Below, piece by piece: positions 24,814 through 34,390 of a DNA stretch of 64,000 bases (positions within the stretch are counted from its first letter, which is position 1; every line of letters starts with the position of its first letter). Source of the DNA: CADEED01 sp035995425 (GTDB lineage Bacteria > Pseudomonadota > Gammaproteobacteria > Steroidobacterales > Steroidobacteraceae); contig DASYKM010000013.1 of NCBI GenBank assembly GCA_035995425.1, positions 20,849 through 84,848 on the forward strand, in the 5' to 3' direction. The notes under the pieces were generated by a model. That model made no database searches. It saw nothing but the letters and a program-made list of their open reading frames with translations, and was not told the origin of the DNA. A program made the position numbers and the translations under genes.

Positions 24814-26474
24814 AACTGCGCGTGTTGTCCCGGCTCATCGAGATACAACGCGTGCTGGTGCGTCACGGGCTGGATGAGTTCGTGCGCGCCACTCATCTAT
24901 ATCGGCCGCTGCGCTTCCTGTTCCTGCTCTCGCCCTGGACCTGGGCCGTGCGCCGCGGCGACGCGCCGCGTGCCGAGCGGCTGCGTCTCGCGCTGGAGGA
25001 GCTCGGACCGATTTTCGTGAAGTTCGGCCAGGCCCTATCTACCCGCCGCGACCTGCTGCCGGTGGATATCGCCGACGAGCTGGCCAAGCTCCAGGACCGC
25101 GTGCCGCCATTCGACGGCAAGCTGGCGCGCGCCATCATCGAAGGTGCCTACGGGCGCGCTGCCGAGCAGGTGTTCTCGGCGTTCGACGAAGAGCCGCTGG
25201 CGGCGGCTTCCATCGCCCAGGTGCATGCCGCCGAATTGCGGCCCGAGGTCACTCTCAACGGCGCCAAGACCCGTGAGGTGGTGGTCAAGGTGCTGCGACC
25301 CGGCATGCACGCGGTCATCGCGCGGGACCTCGAAGTGCTGCGCGAACTGGCGCGCTTCGCACAGGCGCACTGGGCTGGCAGCGAGCGACTCAAGCCGGTG
25401 GAGATCGTCGCCGAATACGAAAAGACCATCGTCGACGAGCTGGACCTCATGCGCGAGGCCGGCAATGCCTCGCAGCTGCGCCGGAACTTCGAGAACTCTC
25501 CTCTTCTATATGTGCCGGCGGTGCATTGGGACTTCTGCCGGCCGGGCGTCATGGTCATGGAGCGGATCCGCGGTGTGCAGATCTCCAACATGGCGCGCCT
25601 TCGTGAAGCCGGAACCGACATCCGCCGGCTGGCCGAGAACGGCGTCGAGATCTTCTTCACGCAAGTGTTCAAGCACAACTTCTTCCACGCCGACATGCAC
25701 CCCGGCAACATCTTCGTGCTCATCGACAATCCCGCCGCGCCCAAGTACGCCGCGGTGGATTTCGGCATCGTCGGCACGCTCGATCCTCGCGACCAGTACT
25801 ACCTCGCCGAAAATTTCCTGGCGGTGTTCGATCGCGACTATCGCAAGGTGGCGACGCTTCACCTGGAATCCGGCTGGGTGCCCGAAGGCTCGCGAGTCGA
25901 TGAGATGGAATCCGCGATTCGCACCGTGTGCGAGCCCATCTTCAACAAGCCGCTGAAGGAAATTTCCTTCGGCACCGTCCTGCTGCGGTTGTTCGAGATC
26001 TCGCGGCGCTTCAACGTATCGATTCAGCCGCAGCTGATACTGCTGCAGAAAACGCTGCTGAACATCGAAGGGCTTGGACGAGAACTTTACCCGGATCTCG
26101 ATATCTTCAAGACCGCCGGGCCGATCATGCGCGACTGGGTGCGCGAGAAAATGAGCGGTCGCGCCATCCTCGAGAACGCACGCGCGCAGCTGCCCGAGAT
26201 CCTCACCAGCCTGCAGACACTGGCGCCGCTGGTGCGCTCGGCCGTGCAGCGCGCGCAGGACGGACGCCTGCGGCTGGCGGTCGAGGCACCGGAGATCAAC
26301 GCGCTGCGCACCGAGATCAGGCGCACCAACCGGCGCCGTGACAAGGTGACCATCGCATCGGTGCTGTTGTTAGGCGGGATCGTCTGGCTGGCGCTCGGGC
26401 ATGAACCCATATGGGCCGGCTGGGGCATGGTCGGCGTCGGCGTGGCCTGGCTCATCGGCGTGCTGCGGCGATGA
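24810..26474 (+). CDS. ubiB: Ubiquinone biosynthesis regulatory protein kinase-like UbiB
   Basis: Atypical ADCK/UbiB-family ATPase required for ubiquinone synthesis, anchored in the inner membrane. The 554-residue protein has the KxGQ region FVKFGQALSTRRDLLP, an alanine-rich loop in EEPLAAASIAQVHAAEL, the HADMHPGNIFV catalytic loop and DFGIVGTLD, with two C-terminal transmembrane helices (VTIASVLLLGGIVWLALG, WAGWGMVGVGVAWLIGVL). It is coupled to ubiJ upstream and overlaps the next gene by ATGA. Confidence 0.96.
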   Translation: MKLRVLSRLIEIQRVLVRHGLDEFVRATHLYRPLRFLFLLSPWTWAVRRGDAPRAERLRLALEELGPIFVKFGQALSTRRDLLPVDIADELAKLQDRVPPFDGKLARAIIEGAYGRAAEQVFSAFDEEPLAAASIAQVHAAELRPEVTLNGAKTREVVVKVLRPGMHAVIARDLEVLRELARFAQAHWAGSERLKPVEIVAEYEKTIVDELDLMREAGNASQLRRNFENSPLLYVPAVHWDFCRPGVMVMERIRGVQISNMARLREAGTDIRRLAENGVEIFFTQVFKHNFFHADMHPGNIFVLIDNPAAPKYAAVDFGIVGTLDPRDQYYLAENFLAVFDRDYRKVATLHLESGWVPEGSRVDEMESAIRTVCEPIFNKPLKEISFGTVLLRLFEISRRFNVSIQPQLILLQKTLLNIEGLGRELYPDLDIFKTAGPIMRDWVREKMSGRAILENARAQLPEILTSLQTLAPLVRSAVQRAQDGRLRLAVEAPEINALRTEIRRTNRRRDKVTIASVLLLGGIVWLALGHEPIWAGWGMVGVGVAWLIGVLRR

Positions 26475-27211
26475 TCACCACGCAGGCACTGTCCGCCGGG
26501 CTCTTGTTGCTGCGCCTCGCGGGCGACCCACCCGCTCCCGCCACCGCGCCTCAACCCGCACTGAAGACCTCCGGCATCATCGAAGAAGTCACCGACGATC
26601 CCGGACGCGTCTTCGAGCGAAACGGCGCGCGTTGGCGTGAGTGGCAATTCACTTCTGGCGGGCAGACTATTCCTTGCGGGCCGCGCAAGGTCGCTTGCGG
26701 CGAGAAGCACATCGTCATCGCCAACGAGTCGAAGGCGATCCTGCGCTGCCACGGCGTGATTCGATACACGTGGCCGAACGCCTATGGCATTCCCAACGCC
26801 TCGCGCGCCATCATCGTTCCGGCGGGCCAGAGTTGGAAAATCGTCGGATCGACCTCGCCGCTCGATTTTCCCCCGACCTCCATGGAGTCGGACTGCTCCG
26901 CCGAGCCGCCGCTTCCGTCCCGGCCGGATACCGTGCGACCGGAATGCAAAGTGCGGGACATGAAGATCGCGAACCCGGATAACTTCTTTCCCCAGGAATC
27001 GCGCGATGCCATGCATGAAGGACCCGTGTTCGTCGAGTTCAGTCTCGCGGATACGCCGGGACCGCCGCAGGAACCCTCCGTCATCCAGACGAGCACCTAT
27101 CCGGAGCTCGACGAAGCTGCGCTCCAGGTGATGGCGGCTTCGTCCGGCACCACGAACTGCCCCGGCTATCACTTCCGGGTAATCGTGAAATTCAAAATCA
27201 ACATCAACTGA
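26471..27211 (+). CDS. Secreted protein with C-terminal TonB-like domain (paralogue 3)
   Basis: A 246-residue protein from ATG 26471, overlapping the ubiB stop (ATGA). It has a weak N-terminal hydrophobic segment (LSAGLLLLRLAG), a Cys-rich middle (TIPCGPRKVACGEKHIVIAN, AILRCHGVIRY, ESDCSAEP, RPECKVRD) and a C-terminal half resembling the TonB-like domains at 14639 and 16707 (PVFVEFSLADTPGPP, TYPELDEAALQVMAASSG, FRVIVKFKIN). Even-numbered cysteines suggest disulfides and periplasmic location. Although coupled to ubiB, no ubiquinone role is implied by the sequence. Confidence 0.65.
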   Translation: MITTQALSAGLLLLRLAGDPPAPATAPQPALKTSGIIEEVTDDPGRVFERNGARWREWQFTSGGQTIPCGPRKVACGEKHIVIANESKAILRCHGVIRYTWPNAYGIPNASRAIIVPAGQSWKIVGSTSPLDFPPTSMESDCSAEPPLPSRPDTVRPECKVRDMKIANPDNFFPQESRDAMHEGPVFVEFSLADTPGPPQEPSVIQTSTYPELDEAALQVMAASSGTTNCPGYHFRVIVKFKININ

Positions 27212-27310
27212 CCGGGCGTCGGGAGATGCCCCCTAAGGGCGTCGCCTGAGTCCAGTTCGCAAGCGACCCGCCTAACTACAAATTGCCGCAGCGCACGCGT
27301 TTGGAGTAGC

Positions 27311-30300
27311 GTGCTTTTTATGACCAGCTCCGAGAGCGCGGAACCGAATCGATTCTTCGCACAGTTCGCTGCGTTCGTGGTGCTGGCCGTTGGCCTGCTC
27401 GTGCTGGCGGGCTGGACGTTCGATATGGAGGCGCTCACCAATCTGGCGCCTGTCTGGCCGCGCATCTCGCGGCTGACTGCGCTTGCGTTCGTGGTCTCCG
27501 GCGCGGCCCTGTGGCTGACGACTCTTTCCGTGAGGCGGTCCGCGGCCATCCTGTCGCTGGCGGTGACGGCGATCGGTCTGCTGGTGTTGTTCCGCTACGC
27601 GCTGTCGTGGGACGTGTACATCGACCAGTTCACGCTCGGGCCGGTGCCCGAACCAACGCCTGGCGTGTCGCTGCCGCGCATGGCGCCCTCGACCGCGGTC
27701 GCCTTCTGTTGTTTTGGGATGTCGATTCTCTGCGCATTGCGGCCGCGGACGGCTTCGGCGCATCAAACGCTGGCGATCATCGTGCTCGTGATCGGCTGGA
27801 TGGGCCTTTCGCGCTACATCTTCGGCGGCGAAGCGCTGGTGCCCTTCGTGAATGTCGCGGCCCATGGCTCCATTCTTTTCCTGCTGCTCAGCGCCGGCGC
27901 CCTCACGTTGCGCACCGACGCCGGCGTCGCCAAGCTGCTCGCCAGTGAAGGCGTAGGCGGCAGCATGGCGCGCCGCCTGCTGCCCGCGGCCATCCTGGTA
28001 CCGCTGCTGGCCGGCGCCTTGACGCTGAGCTTCGAACGAGCCGGTGGCCTCGGGCACGAAGCGGCGGTATCGGTGTTCGCATTGTCGGCGGTCGTCGCCT
28101 TCACCACCTTCGTGCTCATCAACGCCGCACGCGGCGAGCGCGCCGACCGCATGCGACGCAATGCCGAAAAGGCCCTGCGCCTCTCCGAGGAACGCCACCA
28201 GCTCATCGTCGAGACTGCGCTCGATGGAGTCATCGCCATCAACGTTCACGGGCTGGTCACCGGCTGGAATTCCCAGGCGGAGAAAATGTTCGGCTGGAAC
28301 CGCACCGAGGTGATGGGCCGCGAACTGGCTGAGATCCTCATTCCCGAACGACTGCGCGATCAACATCGTGCCGGCATGCGTCGATATGCGGAGTCCGGCA
28401 TCGCGCGCGTGCTCAACAAGCGCGTCGAGATGTCGGCCCTGCATCGCGACGGACATGAGTTCTCGGTGGAACTGGCGATCACGCCGATCGGCTTCGGCGA
28501 AGAGCTGGTGTTCAGCGCGTTCATCCGCGACATCACCGGACGCCTGCGCGCCGAAGGAGCGTTGCGCGAGAGCGAACAGCGCTTCCGCACCACCGCCAAC
28601 GCGGCGCCGGTGCTGATCTGGATGAGCGGTCCGGACAAGCGCTGCACCTGGTTCAACCAGCGCTGGCTGGATTTCGTCGGCCGCGACATGGAGCAGGAAA
28701 TCGGCGACGGCTGGTGTGACAACGTGCATCCGGCGGATTTCGATCGCACGCTCGACACCTATCACGCCGCCTTCGACGCGCGCCGCGCGTACGAGATGGA
28801 ATTCCGGCTGCAGCGGGACGATGGCGCCTGGCGCTGGCTGCTCGAGCGCGCCACGCCGCATCTCGGCCCCAATGGCGAATTCGTGGGCTACATCGGCACC
28901 TGCGTCGACATCACCGAGCACCGCGAGACCGTCGAGCAACTGCGTGAAAACCGCGCACGCTTCAAGACGCTGGCCGAGTCGCTGCCGCAGATGATCTGGA
29001 CCTGCCTGCGCGACGGCCACACCGACTACCTCAGTCGCCAGTGGCTCGACTACACCGGGCGCAGCGAATCGCAGCAGTTAGGCCATGGCTGGCTCGAGCA
29101 GGTGCACCCGGACGATCGCGTGAAGGTGCAGATGGAGTGGGCGCGCGTGGTGGCGAGCGGCGATACCTATGACGTCAGCTTCCGCATCCGGCGCTTCGAC
29201 GGCGTGTATCGCTGGTTCAAGACCCGCGCCGTGCCGCTGCGCGATCCGGCCGGCCGCATCCTCAAGTGGTTCGGCTCGAATACCGACATCGAGGATTTCG
29301 TGCTCGCGGAGCGCAAGCTGAAGATTCAGCTCGAGCGCATGCAGCTGCTGGATCGCACCACGCATGCCATTGGCATTCACCAGGATCTGCGCAAGGTATT
29401 CGACGTGGTGCTGCGCAGCCTCGAAGAAAATCTCGGTATCGACTTCGCCTGCGCCTGTCTCTACCACTCCGAGCCGGAGCAGCTCACGGTGAGCTGCGTG
29501 AGCGATCGCAGCGCGACGCTCGGCAAGGAGATCGGCATCGTCGACCAGGCGCGCATCGAAATCCAGGAGAACGGACTCAGCCGCTGCCTGAGTGGCGAGC
29601 TCGTATATGAGCCGAACATCGAAGCGGCCGTGCATCCCTTCCCCGCGCGCCTCGCCGCCGCAGGACTGCGGGCGATGGTCGCGGCTCCGCTGATGATCGA
29701 AAACGAAGTGCTCGGTGTGATGGTGGTGGCCAAGCGCCGCGCGGAGTCGTTCAGCAGCGATGACTGCGAGTTCATGCGCCAGCTTTCGAGCCACGTCGCG
29801 CTCGCCGCGGATCAGGCACGCCTCTATGAGGCGCTGCAGGGCGCGTACCAGGACCTGCGCGAGACCCAGCAAACCGTGATGCAGCAGGAACGACTGCGCG
29901 CCCTCGGCCAGATCGCCAGTGGCATCGCCCACGACATCAACAACGCGCTGTCACCGGCGGCGCTGTATGCGCAGTCCATGCTCACGCACGACGCCGGCCT
30001 GAGCGAGCGGTCGCGCGAGCATCTCGGCGTGATCCAGCGCGCCATCGACGACGTGGCTCGCACCGTGCAACGCATGCGCGCCTTCTATCTTCCGCGTGGA
30101 CTCGAGCTCACGCTGGCACCGGTGGACCTCAACCAGATTCTCGTGCAGGTCATCGATCTCACGCGCGCCCGGTGGAGCAACATTCCCCAGGAGCGCGGCG
30201 TGGTCGTGCACGTGGAGAGCGCGCTCACGCCCGACCTGCCGAAAATCCTCGGCGCCGAGAACGAAGTCCGCGACGCTCTCACCAATCTCGTACTCAACGC

Positions 30301-31009
30301 GGTGGACGCGCTGCCCGATGGCGGCACCATCACGCTGCGCACGCGCGTCGATTCGCGCGACAACGAAGTGATCGTCGAAGTGCAGGATACCGGCGTCGGC
30401 ATGAGCGAGACGACGCGCAGCCGCTGCCTCGAACCATTCTTCACGACCAAGGGCGAGCGTGGCACCGGGCTCGGGTTGCCCATGGTTTTCGGCATGGCGC
30501 AGCGGCACAGCGGCGAACTGGAAATCGACAGCGAGCTCGGGCGCGGCACCACCATCCGCCTAATATTCCCGCGCGCGCCCACCGGCATGACGATGCGCGA
30601 GCATGAGCTCATGTCGCCGCCGCGCTCGCTGCGCCTGCTGCTGATCGACGACGATCCGCTGCTGCTGCGGTCGCTGCGCGACGCGCTCGAGCTCGACGCG
30701 CACGAGGTGATCACCGCCGAGGGCGGGCAGGCCGGCATCGATGCATTCGCGGCGGCAACCAAGGCCGGCGCCAGCTTCGACGCGGTCATCACCGATCTCG
30801 GCATGCCCTATGTCGACGGTCGAAAGGTCGCTACACGGATCCGGCAGCTCGCGGGTCAGGTGCCCATCATCATGCTCACGGGCTGGGGGCATCGGCTGAT
30901 CGCCTCGGACGACAAGCCGGAACACGTGGACAAGGTGCTCAGCAAGCCGCCGAAGATGGCGGAATTGCGGCAGACGCTGGCGGAGCTGGTGCAGCCACGG
31001 GAAGAATGA
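27311..31009 (+). CDS. Hybrid sensor histidine kinase with 8 TM, three PAS, GAF, HisKA, HATPase and REC domains
   Basis: A 1232-residue inner-membrane sensor (ATG at 27320 is an alternative start, nine bases in). Eight N-terminal transmembrane helices are followed by PAS1 (about 293-410), PAS2 (ending VDITEHR) and PAS3 (ending TDIEDF), each with a PAC-like tail. A GAF domain then precedes HisKA with ASGIAHDINNALS (phospho-His near residue 874). HATPase has NAVDALPDGG, DTGVGMSE and GERGTGLGLPMV. The C-terminal receiver contains LLIDDDPLLLR and the phospho-acceptor in ITDLGMP (Asp near 1162). No partner regulator is adjacent, and the signal is unknown. Confidence 0.92.
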   Translation: MLFMTSSESAEPNRFFAQFAAFVVLAVGLLVLAGWTFDMEALTNLAPVWPRISRLTALAFVVSGAALWLTTLSVRRSAAILSLAVTAIGLLVLFRYALSWDVYIDQFTLGPVPEPTPGVSLPRMAPSTAVAFCCFGMSILCALRPRTASAHQTLAIIVLVIGWMGLSRYIFGGEALVPFVNVAAHGSILFLLLSAGALTLRTDAGVAKLLASEGVGGSMARRLLPAAILVPLLAGALTLSFERAGGLGHEAAVSVFALSAVVAFTTFVLINAARGERADRMRRNAEKALRLSEERHQLIVETALDGVIAINVHGLVTGWNSQAEKMFGWNRTEVMGRELAEILIPERLRDQHRAGMRRYAESGIARVLNKRVEMSALHRDGHEFSVELAITPIGFGEELVFSAFIRDITGRLRAEGALRESEQRFRTTANAAPVLIWMSGPDKRCTWFNQRWLDFVGRDMEQEIGDGWCDNVHPADFDRTLDTYHAAFDARRAYEMEFRLQRDDGAWRWLLERATPHLGPNGEFVGYIGTCVDITEHRETVEQLRENRARFKTLAESLPQMIWTCLRDGHTDYLSRQWLDYTGRSESQQLGHGWLEQVHPDDRVKVQMEWARVVASGDTYDVSFRIRRFDGVYRWFKTRAVPLRDPAGRILKWFGSNTDIEDFVLAERKLKIQLERMQLLDRTTHAIGIHQDLRKVFDVVLRSLEENLGIDFACACLYHSEPEQLTVSCVSDRSATLGKEIGIVDQARIEIQENGLSRCLSGELVYEPNIEAAVHPFPARLAAAGLRAMVAAPLMIENEVLGVMVVAKRRAESFSSDDCEFMRQLSSHVALAADQARLYEALQGAYQDLRETQQTVMQQERLRALGQIASGIAHDINNALSPAALYAQSMLTHDAGLSERSREHLGVIQRAIDDVARTVQRMRAFYLPRGLELTLAPVDLNQILVQVIDLTRARWSNIPQERGVVVHVESALTPDLPKILGAENEVRDALTNLVLNAVDALPDGGTITLRTRVDSRDNEVIVEVQDTGVGMSETTRSRCLEPFFTTKGERGTGLGLPMVFGMAQRHSGELEIDSELGRGTTIRLIFPRAPTGMTMREHELMSPPRSLRLLLIDDDPLLLRSLRDALELDAHEVITAEGGQAGIDAFAAATKAGASFDAVITDLGMPYVDGRKVATRIRQLAGQVPIIMLTGWGHRLIASDDKPEHVDKVLSKPPKMAELRQTLAELVQPREE

Positions 31010-31013
31010 GCAG

Positions 31014-31493
31014 TCAGGCGCCGCCGCGAACCGGGCACGCGCGATATTCAAAGGGGATGACGATCTCCCCGCCCTGCTTGCCGGGTCCCGCAATCTCCGC
31101 GTGCAGGCCAGTCGGCGTGCGGCGGTACTCCACGCGCTGCGGGAAATCGTGCTGCGCATTCTCGAACCTCGCCCAGTTCGCGCCGGCGCCGGTCAGCCGG
31201 AATGCCGTGGGTGGCGCGCCCTGGGGCTGCGCCAGGTAGTTAGTCATTGCGGTATCGCGCTGGATGCGCAGGAATTCGAAGCTCACGGTCTTCCCCGCCT
31301 TCACCGTGCGGCTCATTCCCAGCATCAGGTCGCCGCGCGCGGACAGCCAGTGTTCCTCGATGAACTCTCCACCCGATTCGGCGCACCAGTTCCCGGTGAA
31401 CCAGCCGAAGTCCGGCGCCGCGGTCGATGTATCGCCGGCGGCGGCCGTGCAGGCCGCCAGCAGTCCCAGAATCAGCAGTTCTCGTGTGTGCAT
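31014..31493 (-). CDS. DUF6265-type lipoprotein
   Basis: A 159-residue protein with a lipoprotein-like N terminus (LLILGLLAACTAA). It contains FGWFTGNWCAESGGEFIEEH and LMLGMSRTVKAGKTVSFEFL, then RIQRDTAMTNYLAQPQG and FENAQHDFPQRVEYRR, the repeated strand pattern of DUF6265, a lipocalin-like beta barrel. Function unknown. It is divergent from the AraC-type regulator gene at 31564, which could control it. Confidence 0.8.
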   Translation of the reverse strand: MHTRELLILGLLAACTAAAGDTSTAAPDFGWFTGNWCAESGGEFIEEHWLSARGDLMLGMSRTVKAGKTVSFEFLRIQRDTAMTNYLAQPQGAPPTAFRLTGAGANWARFENAQHDFPQRVEYRRTPTGLHAEIAGPGKQGGEIVIPFEYRACPVRGGA

Positions 31494-31563
31494 GGCCGCA
31501 CTGTGCGCTGGCGCCGTCGCGGATGCTTGAACAAATGCGCAAGGTACCGGCTAATACTTCGCC

Positions 31564-32397
31564 ATGAACTACCGCGAGCATCCGGTTCCGGCGGGCCTCC
31601 GGCGCCATCTCAGGTGCGTCTGGCGCCTGCGCGACCCGCGGCCTGCCGGGGCGTCGCAGACTATCTATCCCGACGGCCACTGCGAGCTCATCGTGCACTT
31701 GAAAGCACCGCCGCGATGCTGGGACGCGCGCAACGGCTGGCACCAGCAGGCCGCGACACTATTCGCGGCGCAGCGCGTCACGGCAGTCCGTCTCGAGGTC
31801 ACGCGGCCGCTCGACTGCGTGGGCCTTCGGCTCACGCCCGCCGCTTCGAATCTGCTGAGCGCGCGCGGGCTGCAGGAGTCCCGCGACCGCGTCGTTGATC
31901 TCGCGGGCGTCGATCGGGCCTTCAGCAACTCGTTGCGTGCGGCTGTTCGCGCATTCGCGGGTGGCGACGACGCGCGACTGTGGCGGTTCATGGAGCGGCG
32001 CGTCGATTCCGCCACGCTCGACGAACGCATCGAGACCGCGGTCGAGCGTTTCATCGCCACCGCGGGCAAAGCACGCATCGACGCCACCGCGAGCTCGGCC
32101 GGCATGAGCATGCGCGGCTTCCAGATTCGTTTCCGCCAATGCGTCGGACTCACTCCCAAGGAGTTCGCGCGGCTGATGCGCCTGCAGGCAACGCTGCGTG
32201 CACTCGACGGGAGTGACACGCGCATCTCCGAGCTTGCCGCCGACACCGGTTTTGCCGACCAGGCGCACGCGACTCGCGAGCTGCGTCGTACTACCGGGCT
32301 CACGCCCGCGAGGCTGCGCGCCGAGTTGCGCCGTGATCGCGACGGTGACGTGGCGGTCCGGCTGGCGGCGGCCTTCGTGCGCGGCTATTCGGACTGA
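31564..32397 (+). CDS. AraC-family transcriptional regulator
   Basis: A 277-residue regulator. The N-terminal half (QTIYPDGHCELIVHLKAPPR) resembles the DUF6597 ligand domain found in AraC-type factors. The C-terminal DNA-binding domain has two helix-turn-helix motifs: IDATASSAGMSMRGFQIRFR with GLTPKEFARLMRLQ, and ISELAADTGFADQAHATREL with GLTPARLRAEL. Targets are unknown; the divergent DUF6265 gene is the nearest candidate. Its 3' end overlaps the convergent exporter gene by 13 bp. Confidence 0.9.
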   Translation: MNYREHPVPAGLRRHLRCVWRLRDPRPAGASQTIYPDGHCELIVHLKAPPRCWDARNGWHQQAATLFAAQRVTAVRLEVTRPLDCVGLRLTPAASNLLSARGLQESRDRVVDLAGVDRAFSNSLRAAVRAFAGGDDARLWRFMERRVDSATLDERIETAVERFIATAGKARIDATASSAGMSMRGFQIRFRQCVGLTPKEFARLMRLQATLRALDGSDTRISELAADTGFADQAHATRELRRTTGLTPARLRAELRRDRDGDVAVRLAAAFVRGYSD

Positions 32398-33614
32398 GGA
32401 TTGGCCGGCTCGGGCAGCGACGCCCGCAACGCGCGCAGCGAGTAAAGCCAGCACAGCGACGCAGCCGACGTCAACGCCAGCGATGTCCAGGCAATCCACT
32501 CGAGATGCATCAGCACCTTGGGAGCGATGAAGCCGAGCGTGAACGCGGTGACCAGCAGGGCCACGAACGATTGCGCCGAGGCGGCGGTGCCGCGCGCCGC
32601 CGGGAACAGGTCGAGCATGCGCAGCGTGAGTACCGGGAACGCGAATTGCGCGCCGATCGCCGAACAGAACAACAGCGCCTGCTGCAACGGAATCGGCAGC
32701 GAGCTCAAGCTGAAATGGAGCACCACGCGCAGCAGCGCCGCGCCGAAGGTGATTGCCAGGCCGAGGTTCACCTGCCGCGTCAGGTCCATGATTCCGGCAA
32801 TGCGTCGCGAGACGATCGCCCCCAACATGATGCCGGAGATGACCGGCAGGAACAGCGCGGCGTACGAGGTCTCGCTCATGCCCCAGTGTTCCTCGACGAT
32901 CGCCGGCGCCGAGCCGATGAAGCACGCGATCGAACAGAAGTTGATGGCCGCGGTCAGCGCCAGCATGAGGAATTCGCGGTGCGACAGCACCGTCCACGAG
33001 GTCGATGCGAGGTTGCGCATGTTGAAGGGAATGCGCGCGGCCGGCGGATGGGTTTCCGGCAGCTTCCACCACGAGGCACCCGCGAAGATGATCCCGCAGA
33101 TCACCATGACCGCGAATACCGCGCGCCAGCCGAAGGCCACGTGCACCCAGCCACCGATGATGGGCGCCACCGCCGGCGCCAGCCCGAAAATCATGGTGGT
33201 GAGGTTCATGAGGCGCTGGGCGCTGGCACCGGAATAGAGGTCGCGGATGATCGCGCGCCCGATGACCACGCCCACGCCGGCGGTCGCGCCCTGCAGGACG
33301 CGCGAGGCGATCAGCGTCTCGTAGTTAGGCGAGAAGGTGCAGGCGACCGAACCCACGGTGTACAGCGCCATGCCCCAGATCATGACCGGGCGCCTTCCAA
33401 GGGCATCGGACAGCGGCCCGTGGATCAGCGAGGCGAACGCGAACGGCACCATGTACGCGGTGATCACCTGTTGCAGTTGCAGCGCGCTCACGTGCAGCGC
33501 CGCTTCCATGGCGTGAAATGCCGGGAAGAAAGTGTCGATCGAGAACGGGCTCACCATCGACAGCCCGCCGATGAGCACGGCGAGCATCGCGTATCCGGGC
33601 AGCTTGTGTTGCAC
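32385..33614 (-). CDS. Bcr/CflA-type MFS exporter coupled to the trp operon
   Basis: A 409-residue twelve-helix major facilitator. Family features: SPFSIDTFFPAFHAME in helix 1, the motif HGPLSDALGRRPVMIWG between helices 2 and 3, and GRAIIRDLYSGASAQRLM after helix 4, typical of DHA1/Bcr-CflA drug exporters. The GTG start at 33614 overlaps the trpA stop by one base (TAGTG), so it is the last gene of the tryptophan operon. That position suggests export of a Trp-related compound or pathway side product, which is an inference. Confidence 0.88.
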   Translation of the reverse strand: MQHKLPGYAMLAVLIGGLSMVSPFSIDTFFPAFHAMEAALHVSALQLQQVITAYMVPFAFASLIHGPLSDALGRRPVMIWGMALYTVGSVACTFSPNYETLIASRVLQGATAGVGVVIGRAIIRDLYSGASAQRLMNLTTMIFGLAPAVAPIIGGWVHVAFGWRAVFAVMVICGIIFAGASWWKLPETHPPAARIPFNMRNLASTSWTVLSHREFLMLALTAAINFCSIACFIGSAPAIVEEHWGMSETSYAALFLPVISGIMLGAIVSRRIAGIMDLTRQVNLGLAITFGAALLRVVLHFSLSSLPIPLQQALLFCSAIGAQFAFPVLTLRMLDLFPAARGTAASAQSFVALLVTAFTLGFIAPKVLMHLEWIAWTSLALTSAASLCWLYSLRALRASLPEPANPQSE

Positions 33615-34390
33615 TAACTGCTTCGCAGCGCTTGCAGAAACACCGATGGATCCTGGCCGTTCTCCAGCACTTCGACCAGCGCCGAGCCGACGATGACGCC
33701 CGCCACGTGTCCCTTGAGCTGCTCCACCTGTTCGCTGCTGCGAATGCCGAACCCGGCGCACACCGGTAGTTTGGAAACGGCGCTCACCTGGTCGAGATAG
33801 CGCGTGACTTCGCCGGGAACCGAGGCACTGCGCCCGGTGGTGCCGGTCATGGTGACGGCGTACACGAATCCTTGCGTGGCGGCGCACAGCTTCGCCAGGC
33901 GCTCCGGCCGCGTGACCGGGGTGACCATCTGGATGAGCGCGAGGCCGTGCGGCGCGAGCGCGGCGCGAAGATCCTCGCCTTCGTCGTAGGGCAGGTCTGG
34001 GATGATGAAGCCGCACACGCCGGCTCTTGCCGAGGCGCTCGCGAGCGCTTCGAACCCGAATGCCAGCAACGGATTCAGGTAGCTCATGAGAACCAGCGGC
34101 GCCGCGGGCAATTGACCATCCCGTTGCATGGCCATGAGCTCCTCGAGCAGCCAGCGCAAGCTGAACCCCTGACGCAATGCCTCGCGGCTGGAGCGCTGGA
34201 TGGTCATGCCGTCCGCCATCGGGTCGGTGAACGGCACGCCGATTTCCACCACGTCCGCGGCGTTGCCGATCTGGACGAGCTGCTCGCGGAACTGTTCCCG
34301 CTTGGGATATCCGGCGGTGACGAAAGCGACGATGGCGGTGCCGCCGCGCGCTTCGCGAATGGCGGCGGTGATTCTCTCGCTCGGGGTCAT
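33614..34390 (-). CDS. trpA: Tryptophan synthase alpha subunit
   Basis: Cleaves indole-3-glycerol phosphate to indole and glyceraldehyde-3-phosphate, passing indole through a tunnel to TrpB. The 258-residue TIM barrel shows GGTAIVAFVTAGYPKREQF, EIGVPFTDPMADGMTIQRSS (active-site Glu and Asp), GVCGFIIPDLPYDEGEDL, VYAVTMTGTTGRSA and GFGIRSSEQV. It overlaps trpB by 4 bp and the exporter by one base. Confidence 0.97.
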   Translation of the reverse strand: MTPSERITAAIREARGGTAIVAFVTAGYPKREQFREQLVQIGNAADVVEIGVPFTDPMADGMTIQRSSREALRQGFSLRWLLEELMAMQRDGQLPAAPLVLMSYLNPLLAFGFEALASASARAGVCGFIIPDLPYDEGEDLRAALAPHGLALIQMVTPVTRPERLAKLCAATQGFVYAVTMTGTTGRSASVPGEVTRYLDQVSAVSKLPVCAGFGIRSSEQVEQLKGHVAGVIVGSALVEVLENGQDPSVFLQALRSS

